Shown: piece after piece, positions 42,701 through 51,876 of the stretch
Numbering within the stretch: the first letter of the stretch is position 1
Layout of the letters: each line of letters opens with the position of its first letter
Source: Trebouxia sp. TZW2008
Taxonomy: Eukaryota; Chlorophyta; Trebouxiophyceae; Trebouxiales; Trebouxiaceae
DNA length: 64,000 nucleotides
NCBI GenBank assembly: GCA_002118135.1
Contig: BDIU01000176.1
Coordinates: 62,001 to 126,000, forward strand
Reading direction: 5' to 3'
The notes under the pieces: generated by a model
The model's input: only the letters and a program-made list of their open reading frames with translations
What the model was told of the DNA's origin: nothing
The model's database searches: none
Program-made: the position numbers and the translations under genes

Positions 42701-45648
42701 ACTTTCAACATGCTTGCAGGTCAACTAGTCACCAGCCTGCTAGCAGTGCAAAGGTGCATGACCACTCCTTAGAAATCAATGACACAGGCGCCATTCCTGA
42801 GCTGCACAAGCTCACAGGCCTAAGTGAGGGGGCTGTTGTTGCATCATACTCACCTGGACTTTCAACATGCTTGCAGGTCAACTAGTCAGCAGCCTGCAAG
42901 TAGTGCAAAGGTGCATGACCACTCCTCAGAAAACGATGACACAGGCGCAATTCCTGAGCTGCACAAGCTCACAGGCTTGAGTGAAGGGTTGGATGGGGGA
43001 TTGGAGGCGGCTTTGCTGGATGACGGAGAAGGGGAGGGGGAACAGTCATGGGAGGCAAAATTGGATAAGAGCCTGCCCCCACCTGAGATGAAGCGTATGC
43101 GACGCATGCTGAGCAACAGGGAGAGCGCTAGGCGCTCACGCCGCAGAAAACAGGCTCATATGCAGGTCAGTGCCTTTGGTGCATTCCAACCTGTTGCCAT
43201 ACATCGGGTAAGTCATCAGCAACCAAGCAGCAGCAAATTGTAGCAAGCAGATTTGTGTGCTGCTTTATTCCCAAGCATTGTTTCCCAGTGCTATCACATG
43301 TTACCAGGCTTTTGCTGCATGCTCAAGCAGTAAAACTGCTACGGGCACTAAGAGTTGCTGTATACTCAGCAGAAGGCACTGCTGAGCGCTCACGCCATAG
43401 GCCACCAGCTCACGTGTTGATCATTGCCCGTCGTTTCCTTGTGATTATTGCCCTTTGTTTCCTTGTGGTGTTCACACCGTTAGGTTTTTGGTGTATGCCC
43501 AGCAATGTGGTAACAGCAGATGGCAGAAAGCAGGCTTGGATGCTGCTTGTTGCTCAATTTTTCCGCATACGTCAGCTGTGGCATGACGCTTTAGCACACG
43601 GACAAGCAGACAGAATGTTTGTCTCCACGCTACAAGCAGTGCGCAGAAAGCCTCCACCGTTAGAAGAATGCTGAATTGCAGGTTGGTCCTCATCAAGTGA
43701 TGCATGGTGCTTCATAATGTTGTCAGACAGCCGTTGCGAACTCAGCAACAGGCAATTGCTGTTGCTGAATGTCCACAAGCAGCAGCTTTGTCATCCAGTG
43801 AGATGTGCAGCACTGGCAGATGACTGCCCTTTCTTTGTCTGCAGAGTGTCCAACTGCAGCAGCTGATGTGCATCCATCTGCCAAAGCTGTCAATCTCAAT
43901 GGCTGATGCATGTACTGTGAAATCCGATGCAGCTACTGACAGTGAATCAGCACAGCAAGAAGACCGGGACATGCTGAGCCACATTGTATAAATCGGTCAT
44001 CGCTTTCATCAAGGAGATTCACATTGCCAGCCTTGAACTAAAGGACAAAGTCTGAGCAAGGGTGCTGCTTCAGTCACACCTGATATGTCCTTGAGCGCAG
44101 GAACGTAGTTTGAACAAGCTTTGCGACTCAAACTATGATTATGTTGGCATTTACAGAGTACAGTACAGTGTGAAATGCGGGCCCCTGTTTCTAGTCTTGA
44201 GTGCACCACAACAGGACAGTCAAGCCTGGAATGCGCATTGTGCTGTAGGTTGAGAATGCCAACATCTTCATGGTGGTTGAGCTTTGCAAGTAACATTTCT
44301 TGATCACTGACAGCAAAATGCTGGTCTGCATCAGCAAGCAGAAAAAGTCAGTTTCTCTTGGTGCGCTTGGAAGTTGTTTCACAGTTGCTTGCTTAATGCC
44401 GCTAGCATTTTTGCCTCAACCACCAAAAGCAAAACGCTGCTCTACATCAGAGAGCGGGAGACCCAATTCCTTTTCTCGTGCACTCACTTTCATTAACATG
44501 TCTTTGTCTGCAGGATCTGGAAGTGCAGAACAACGAGCTTGTGGAAGCCAATGAGAAGCTGCAGAAAGAGATGGCGGCGCTGCGCAGCCTAGCGAAAGAG
44601 GCCATTCTGGAGAAGAAGAAGAGTCAAGCCGCACTGGAAACCCTGAAGCACCAGGTGGTGCAGCTGCTGGCAGAGCGCAACATGCTTCCCAAGCAAATCC
44701 CCAAGCAGGAGGAGCAGGAATTGAACCCTCCACCACCTGCTTCCACAGGCAAGTCACTTTTGGCTTTTGCCTGAGATGTTGTGTTTGAACCCTGTACCAC
44801 TTGCTGGGCAGGGCGAAACATGCTGCCCAAGCAGGAGCAGCAGGACTTGAACCCTGCACCACCTGCTTCTACAGGCAAGCTCCTTATCACTTGGAGAATT
44901 GCTTTCACTGAGACAGACTCTGCTGGCAATCAGTCCATGCATGCTTTGGCTTGTTTGTTGCTGCGGCTTGAGGAGGGGTACATCCAGGATTCTGCCTTGT
45001 TTGGCCTGCCGCAACATCAGGGACCCATGCAATGATTGATCTGCTGCTTCTTTGACGCTGCACTTTCAACGGTATGTGGCAAATCATAGGGAATCTTGGT
45101 GTAAGCTGCTCTCTGTCAACTTGCTGTCTGTGCTCAAAAATCATGCAACCCGTAATCTGATTAGTTCATGCTATTGCAGAGGTCTTGTCTTGAGTGCAAA
45201 TGATGCCGCAGGTGCTGACAGCAATGCCAGTGGGTCAGAGCAGTGGGTCATGGCAGCCTCCACAACCCTCACCCATGCCCTGCCCTCAGGGCCCGCTCCA
45301 GACAGCCCTCAGGAAGCAGGAATTGTCCCAAACAGCCCTAAGAGAGCAAGGCTAGGCCTAGACAGCCCTCAGAAGTCAGGCTTTGCCTCAGACAGTCCTC
45401 ACCAGCCAAGGTTGGCTCTTGACAGCCCTCATTTGTCAGGGCTTGACCCAAACAGCATTCAGCAGTCAGGGCTTGTCCCAGAGAGCCCTCAGAAGCCAGC
45501 GTCAGCCCCCGACAGCCCTGAAAAGCCATCTGTGAAAGCGGAACAGGCAACAGCTGTCAAGGGTAGCAAGTTTCCTAAGGCACCTGTCAGTCCCAGGCGA
45601 AAGACCACTGAGACTGGAACAAAGAGGAAGGCCTCAGAAATGTGTTGA
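39722..45648 (+). CDS. bZIP transcription factor, group-C-like, with SP-repeat tail
   Basis: A DNA-binding regulator of the ACGT-core class. Seven exons join in phase to 589 aa: 39722-39962, 40132-40301, 40445-40619, 41552-41774, 42877-43165, 44514-44748, 45212-45648. The basic region RRMLSNRESARRSRRRKQAH has the invariant N-x7-R and closely resembles plant group C (Opaque-2/CPRF2) factors. The zipper starts in the next exon: DLEVQNNELVEANEKLQKEM, with leucines spaced by seven for four heptads, then a Lys-rich helix. The N-terminal half is Gln/Ser/Pro-rich; an acidic patch (DDGEGEGEQ) precedes the basic region. The tail contains eight 10-residue units with SP, possible proline-directed kinase sites, and a basic end KTTETGTKRKASE. 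The introns after exons 2 and 6 appear to use GC donors (CAG|GCAAG). Four exons carry edge arrays. Confidence 0.9.
40575..41000 (+). repeat. Donor-side array of bZIP exon 3
   Basis: The end of exon 3 (GMQSSASPCFPDLAG) plus donor recurs with junction points at 40619 (true), 40772 and 40935: periods 153 and 163. The second copy has lost GT (CAGGCATG); the third keeps GTAATT. Some 100 bases of intron are copied too. Confidence 0.93.
41775..42165 (+). repeat. Donor-side array of bZIP exon 4
   Basis: Three diverged copies of the exon 4 end (GCACTGCAAAGCAT ... CCTGACAGCAACCTCAG|GT) follow the true donor at 41774, with junctions near 41892, 41995 and 42151. The GT is lost in the first (CAGTT) and kept in the other two. 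Confidence 0.9.
42267..42876 (+). repeat. Acceptor-side array of bZIP exon 5 (four decoys)
   Basis: Copies start after TGCAG at 42267, 42416, 42563 and 42720; the true exon starts at 42877 (periods 149, 147, 157, 157). Copies 3 to 5 are nearly identical over 150 bases, so the latest duplications are recent. The AKVHDHSSEND and IPELHKLTG codons remain open in copies 3 and 4. Decoys end in GTGAGGGGGCTG at the point where the exon goes on to LDGGLEAAL. Confidence 0.97.
44300..44500. repeat. Diverged duplication in the intron before the zipper exon
   Basis: AGCAAAATGCTGGTCTGCATCAG (44322) and AGCAAAACGCTGCTCTACATCAG (44428) and their downstream flanks are related, at a period of about 106. No exon sequence is visible in them. 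Confidence 0.7.
44780..44890 (+). repeat. Donor-side copies of bZIP exon 6
   Basis: The exon end (AACATGCTTCCCAAGCA ... CCACCTGCTTCCACAG|GCAAG) recurs at 44817-44878, ending CTACAG|GCAAGC, with a weak partial copy near 44784 (TTGAACCCTGTACCACTTGC). The unusual GC donor is copied along with the exon end. Confidence 0.92.
45299..45538 (+). repeat. Eight 30-bp units encoding SP repeats in bZIP
   Basis: Exact 30-base register, each unit beginning (C/T)CxGACAGCCCTCA or similar and coding xDSPxxxxLx. Six of eight units keep D/E/N-SP; unit 6 has SI in place of SP. It is within the coding frame of the last exon. Confidence 0.96.
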
Positions 45649-46622
45649 CAACTGCCTTGTGATCAGGCGATGACAGACAGTGCAGCAGGCACGAGAAAGA
45701 AGAAAAGTCTCCATCAGTAGGCATCACCACAGGAGCCTTTGTCTGTATAGGATGCCAAGGATTGATATGCAGGCATGCATCTGTAAGCAACAGGATCTCA
45801 AGACATGACTAGACGCAGCAATCAGGTTTTGCATGCTGCTTTCTTGCAGCACAAGTTTTCAGGTACTGAATGCTCCTTGGATATTCTTCAGTCATCAAGT
45901 GTACTGTAGCGCAGAAGGTGTTTCAGTTCAGGCTTGGTCCAATTTTGTTTGCACATTTGGTGCCATTGATTTTGGTTTGAGACTGCCTCAGATCTACTCA
46001 ATAAAATCATCAGCAGCAGATCTTTGACAGGACATCGGCTAGGCTTGGTTTTTTTCCTGCCACAAGGCATGCGTTGCATGCTCCAGTCAGTCAGTTCGTT
46101 GCTGCCTCGCCCTTTTGGCATTTTATACAGCCGTTTTGCAGGGTGCTGAAAGACATTTTGTGAGCAAGGTTTTGAAAAGATTTGCAGGGTTATAGCTCAG
46201 TGTACCCCCAGTTTTCGTACATTTAAGGATCGAGTGGCAGGAACAGTACGTTGATATGTATCTATCAGAAGTCAGTGCATTGCACATAACAAGCCTAGTA
46301 TACGTAGCTCGATGAGCACTGTAAGGGTTATCAGAGGTTTTTGCTGTGCCTGCGACAATATTCACATCTTGTTTGACAGTGTTATGTATGCATGCAAAGT
46401 GCATGCTCACGGGCAGTCATTGCCTGACATGATGTACGTTTCATGCAGCAGATAGAACTCAGGGAGGCCAAAAGCAAGCAGGACTGCAGTGAAGAGGGCG
46501 ACGCGCAAATGCCCTGCACGGCCCTGCCTCGAGTTTGTTGCTGCACTGCTTGTGGCAACTTCTCCATCTGCTCGTCACAAGCAATTTTGTTGGAGGCTGG
46601 CTATGTGACTGGGTTGGGATAG
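45649..46622. other. Intergenic region after bZIP
   Basis: No gene recognised. A TGTAA polyadenylation-like motif is at about 45782. The rest should contain the next promoter. Confidence 0.55.
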
Positions 46623-49600
46623 ATGAGGGGACGCACAGCAACAGTCGATGCGCTTGCACTGGCGCTAGGGGTACTGTTTTTCATTACGACTGCATCAGGG
46701 CAACCTTCAATAGGCAACAGTATCGCAGTCAATTACGCTCCTGAGATAGCACCTACGAGCGGTCCTGTCACCCCTGGTATGCAGCAACATGTCTATGCAC
46801 ATGCCGACGTACCTGATTTGTTGATTATCTAGCTTCACAACCAGCCAGGTTGTACGCTGAAGCACAGAGTTGCTTGTACAGAGGGCTATGCCCCTGAGAC
46901 ACTACCGCCACCTTCAGAGGACCTTCCTATCACAGCGAACAATTCAGCTCAGTCGCCTACCAGCGGCAACACCACTATTGTAGTCTCTCCTTCAGCTGGT
47001 CTTGGCGCAGTGACTGGGAACGACAGCAGCAACCTGAACACCACAATAGTACAGCAGTTGACGTTTACAGGTCAACAGCCTGGCAAGCAGTGCGCATCTA
47101 AAGATGTTTGGCAGTCAGGCCCAGAAAATCTCCCACCACCAGCAAGCTGCTTGACTGCAGTCTCCACACGAATAAAGTCTATCCCGCAATGCAAACTCTT
47201 TCCATGCTGCACTCTTTGCCTTGAAGCCTTTCAAGGCATCCTGCGTGTGTAAACATGTCAAATTGCAATACGCAAGCTCCATGGCTGATGAAAAGCTGTA
47301 AATCAGCTCTGGTGCGACAGGTGCTTTTGCTCAGTCAGTCAATGCAGCCTTGGTTGCAAATCAGCTGGCCAGCATCAACAACCTGCGAACAAGCCAAGTG
47401 CAGCCTACTGGTGTGACATACATTGCCTCCACCACAATATTGATACCAGGCGCTTCTGTTGACACTACGGTAAGCCTCAAAAATGCCACTTTATGCCTCA
47501 GAACTTGATGCCACAACACTCAAACTGGACTCAATGCCATACACAATGCCATAAGCTATGCTTCCTAGTTTGCTGACACCACAGCTGCTACCACAGGACA
47601 TCACTGTGTCAAATGCCACAAGTCTTGCTTCCTCACTTGCTGTCATCACATCTGATTGTGCACGATGTCATGGTGTCAAATACCATTACTCACGGTTCCG
47701 GACGTGCTGAAACCATGTCTGGTCATACATGATATCAGTGTGTCAAATGCCATTGCTCATGGTTCCTGACATGCTGAGACCGTATCTGGTCATGCACAAC
47801 ATTAGTGTGTCACGTGTTGCGAGTTGTGCTGTTTGCTTTGCTGACTTCACACTTGGCTGCGCAGGATGTCAGTGTGTCAAATGCCCTGGTGCCTTTCTTA
47901 GCGCCTGTAGTGCAAAGCGTGCTGCCCAATGCTACTGCTACTTCTTCTGTCCTCAACAACTTCACAGTAAGCACTCTGACACACCTGCTCCACTGCCTCA
48001 TAAACTGCCTGCTGCTTTTGCTTTGCTGCATTGGAAGTCATGGACTTTCCACATTGTGTTGACGGTGAACAGTCTACAAGGATGCAGCTGCTTGTTGTCA
48101 TGTGTGCGCTGGTCAAAGCTCCCTTCAAAAATGCTGGCGAAGCCTTTGCACTGACCCATGCATGATGTCAACATGAGATGGTCAAATCACACATTGCTGT
48201 GGAATTTGAAACATTGCCTGCAATTTGTTGCAATGCTGTGCATTGCAGTCTGAACATCAGACGCAGCATTCCAGGCTGTCTCTTCTCACAGAGGCTCCCT
48301 GGTGCCTAACAGCAAAGACTGCTCTTTTTGAGCTCTTTCTTCCCCTGGTTTCTATGTCTTCTGTTTTGCCTTTTCGTTTTATTTTTCTAATTCATCCTCA
48401 AGCGCAGGTGAATGGTGATGCCTTGGAGGCTACTGTGCAGTTTGCCAATGCCACTGATGTGGACGCCCCAAACGCCACCCTCAGCAGCTTCCTAGCTGCA
48501 GTCTCCTCTGGCAGCTTTGATGCGGTATGTCAGCCTGTTCACCATGCAGAGGGCTTGTCAGTATAGTTGCTTCTCTGTATGAGAATGTATCTGCTTCTGT
48601 GCCTGAGACATATTCGCTTCTCTGCCAGAGATTCTTCCTGTTGGTTTACTGGATAACGCCTGCCGTAGCATCAGGGACCTCTGGCTAAAAGAGTGAGACA
48701 GTGGCTGTGTCTGTGAGGTCCCTGACATTGTGCTTTCAGCTGTGTCTTGATGCTATTGTCTGGCAGCTATGGCAATGATGCAGCTACCTTAGACAACTGC
48801 TGCGTAGTGCCCTGCAAGGCATCTCAAGCATCACAAATGGTTCTAATTGTCCTCAGGGTCTGCTAGAAGTAGCAACAGCAACTCTGGAGCCAGGGACCGC
48901 GGGGCGGCTGGCAATAACCCCAGAAGGACACTGTTGCAACACAGCTGGCTTCAGCATCACAAGGAGTTACTTTCTGTCCTACAGGCTTGATCTACACCTC
49001 ACACGACACAAGTGACCCAAGCAGCAGAGGCCTAATGTTTGCTCTGCAGGCACTGCATGATGCAGCAACTCTGGAGCCAGTGACCCATGGGGACTCCCCA
49101 AGCACCATCCCCTCAGGGCCCCTGTCAGCCATAGTCTCACGCACTTGTTGCACCTGTTACAGCTAGATCAGGCATGTACAAGTGTGTTGTGTTTTCTAGG
49201 CTCTGCATGATGCAGCAACAGCAACTCTGGAGACAGTGACCCAGGGGGGGGTCCCCCAGCACCATCCCCTCAGGGGCCCTGTCAGCCATTTCACTATGCA
49301 CCTGTGACACCTGTTGCAATACAGCTAGAACAGGCATGTACAAGTGTGTCTTGTTTTCTAGGCTCTGCATGATGCAGCAACAGCGACCCTGGAGCCAGTG
49401 ACCCAGGGGGGGTCCCCCAGCACTATTCCCTCTGGGGCCCTGTCAGCCATGCAGACCGCCCAGGTCTCCATTCTGATGGGCTCCTCTTCTTCAGACACCA
49501 TGGCTCAAGTCTCGGTGCGCTCTGCTCTGCTGTGTGTTTGCTGTATGTGCAATGCTTGTGTGTATGTTAAAAATGCTTCTTTGATGCGCTTTGCTTCTGA

Positions 49601-51068
49601 GCTTTGATTGATGCATTGTTGCTATCCATTCAAGTTTCTGCTTTTCTGGATTGTTGGTTGCGTTGAAAAAAAGACCAAAGGAGAGCAAATTACACAAAGT
49701 GCAACCCTTAAAAACAGCATTACTGTTACACTTGCAGGCTGCAGCTGAATGTGACAGCAATGCAGCCATACATTGATGCTGGCCTGGCCCTGTCAGGTGC
49801 TCTTAAGCAGTCACTGGTGCAATATTTTGAGAAACAGCACCACTCTCTTGGACTGTTGCAGGTGAATGTGACAGCTGTGTGGTCCATGATCACAAAGCTT
49901 TGCTGATGCACAGGCATTCCCGCAGTTATGCAAAAAGCAAACTGTTGATGACGTCATCATCATCAACAGCATGTCCTACATGACTGCTGCAGCCGAATGC
50001 GACAGACGCGCAGCTGGATGTTGAGGCACAACGCTGATTAAACTGGCAACAGTCTGCTGAGTCATCCAGTAACACAGCTTTGCCTGGCCCTGTCAGGTGC
50101 TCTGAAGCAGTCAGTGGTGCAATTTTGTGAGAAGCAGCATCACTCGTTTTGGCTGTTGTAGGTGATCGTGTCAGCAGTGCAGCCAGACATTGATGCCAGC
50201 TCGGCGCTATCAGGTGCCCTGAAACAGTCAGTGACCATTGCGCGCATGCAGGCATTACTGATGCACAAATTCTCCTCGAGTCATGCACCAATGCATTGAT
50301 CAAGACCCCGTCATCACTGAACTACATGGCTGCTGCAGGCGAAAGTGACAGCAGTGCAGCCGGACATTGGCGCAATTTTCCGCTCCAGGATCCGTCTTTG
50401 CCAACAGCAATATCACCCTTCTTGGCTGTTGCAGGTGAATGTGACAGCAGTGCAGCCGGACATTGACGCCGGCTTAGCCTTGTCGGGCGCTCTGAAGCAG
50501 TCAGTGACATCAGGCCGTTTGGGGGCAGCCATCACATCAGCTGTGGGATATGATGTGCAAGTCAGCAGCGATGACAACAACCGTATGTACGTGCTGGCAC
50601 AGGCTGCCTTGAGTCAGGCCCAGGCTTCAGCTGGCATCACAGGTAAGCTGCGTTTGAGTTGAGAGTACAGTCAGCAGTGCTTACAAGTTACAACCTGCAG
50701 TGGCTTACTATTGTAGTCAGCAGTGCTTTCCAGCTACAGTTAGCGGTAATGATAAGAACTGCATGTACATGCTGGCACAAGCTGCCTTGTCTCAGGCCCA
50801 GGCTCAGCTCTGTGTCATATCAGACTTCGGCCAACAGTAATGTCTACGCATGTTGCCTGCGGCTGTCACGCCTGGTGAGGCTTTGCCTGCACTACTGTTG
50901 ATGTCAGCCATACACTGGTCCTCATGTAGACATGTACTCCACAGTCTCATCTGATGGTAAGCTTTTGATGCAGGCTCAGCAACAACTGGCAACAGCAAGG
51001 CTTCGCCACTGGCCATGCCACTGACATCAGTAGCGGGAGCGCTTGTTCTTCTATGCCTTCTGGCATGA
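46623..51068 (+). CDS. Secreted, probably GPI-anchored protein of unknown family
   Basis: I do not recognise the family. Eight exons join in phase to 388 aa: 46623-46776, 46882-47070, 47321-47469, 47865-47966, 48408-48524, 49362-49514, 50435-50642, 50974-51068. The N-terminus is a signal peptide (ALALALGVLFFITTASG, cleavage near SGQP). The body is Ser/Thr/Asn/Ala-rich with many N-glycosylation sequons (NTT, NAT, NNFT, NVT), no conserved cysteines, and blocks such as YIASTTILIPG and LAPVVQSVLPNATA. The C-terminus has a small-residue stretch followed by a short hydrophobic tail ending at the stop (LTSVAGALVLLCLLA), as in GPI-attachment signals. It is likely a cell-surface or wall protein. Three of its exons carry long upstream edge arrays, the richest of any gene here. 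Confidence 0.75.
47595..47864 (+). repeat. Acceptor-side array of secreted-protein exon 4 (four decoys)
   Basis: The exon start GATGTCAGTGTGTCAAATGCC recurs near 47601, 47668, 47728 and 47796 before the true exon at 47865, a short period of about 60-70. Only the last and the true copy are followed by different sequence; the CAG is kept only in the first decoy and the true copy. Confidence 0.92.
48857..49361 (+). repeat. Acceptor-side array of secreted-protein exon 6 (three decoys)
   Basis: Copies start after AG at 48857, 49050 and 49200; the true exon starts at 49362 (periods 193, 150, 162). Shared codons run HDAATATLEPVTQGG through SGALSA. The 49200 copy has an extra G in the G-run, which shifts its frame. 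Confidence 0.95.
49740..50434 (+). repeat. Acceptor-side array of secreted-protein exon 7 (five decoys)
   Basis: VNVTAVQPDID-coding starts recur near 49745, 49862, 49993, 50162 and 50339 before the true exon at 50435. Copies at 49745 and 50162 extend through LSGALKQS. The array fills nearly the whole intron. Confidence 0.95.
50700..50815 (+). repeat. Donor-side copy of secreted-protein exon 7
   Basis: The exon end (GTCAGCAG ... ATGTACGTGCTGGCACAGGCTGCC ... CAGGCCCAGGCT) is repeated about 180 bases downstream with substitutions. The same exon is thus copied at both edges. Confidence 0.92.
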
Positions 51069-51876
51069 GAAAGACAGTCACTGATGTCCTCAGGTCAAGA
51101 GACTCTTGACTCAAACACTGTGTACTGTGGGTGTCGAATGTTTTGGACATATTGATAGTAGGCTGGTGTATGATATACAACTAGGCAATGGCAAGCTTGT
51201 GGGTCCCCACACCTCAGGGTGTTCGATGCTTGTTGATATCTGATTGAACGCTCTCGTTTCAGCTAATGCCACTGCAGAAGTGTCATGTCACAAGTTATTG
51301 AGTTTGCGCCAAGTAGCAGCATAAATGTTCAACAGCGTGGTGCAAGTACTTGCTTCAATGCTTGCATTTGGCTTTCAAATTTAATGCTTTTTGTTGGTCT
51401 GCTGTGCTCATACTGATTGATGGTTCTCACAGCACAATGATAGTATGCTATGCTCATGTGCTGAGTGCTTCCAAAATTCAACAACAGCTATCAGACTGTC
51501 CAGCTCACTGCCTTCATGCTTGATCCGATTTCCAAGTGACAGCGCAATGCAGCCCAACACAGGAAGATACGGGCCAAGCACGTTGCGAGCTTCTTCTGAC
51601 TCCTGTCATGCCAGTTGGGTTTATACGCAGTCCAGAAGTGCTGCCGCACGTGCTACCATTGCCCATGGGCTCTCACGTGGCAGCCCACGTGGGGTCCTAA
51701 AGGGCCTTTTGACGCGATTTCATCTCACCGTTTAACCGAATGCTGCAATCGGTTTGGGCAACGAGGTGATCAAGAGCAATCACGGAGGAAATAGGCGGAA
51801 GCACAGCAGGGTGGGCCCTGCGTCGGTCGGACCCACGTCATGCTCATTGTTGGGCTGTGTCCAAGCCCACTTTCCT
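51069..51876. other. Intergenic region before the SnRK2-like kinase gene
   Basis: No exon recognised. The last 230 bases are GC-richer and hold the paired ACGTG elements annotated separately, so this is probably the kinase promoter and leader. Confidence 0.55.
51674..51693. promoter_or_regulatory. Paired G-box/ABRE-like elements
   Basis: CACGTGGC at 51674 and CACGTGGG at 51686, 12 bases apart, about 190 bases before the kinase ATG; an ACGTCA follows at about 51836. In plants such paired ACGTGGC motifs bind bZIP factors and confer ABA or stress response. Function here is inferred. Confidence 0.45.

Noticed and set aside
42267..43165. CRISPR-like array from regularly spaced 150-bp repeats
   Set aside because: Units are exon-derived, have no constant short repeat with variable spacers, and lie in a eukaryotic gene.
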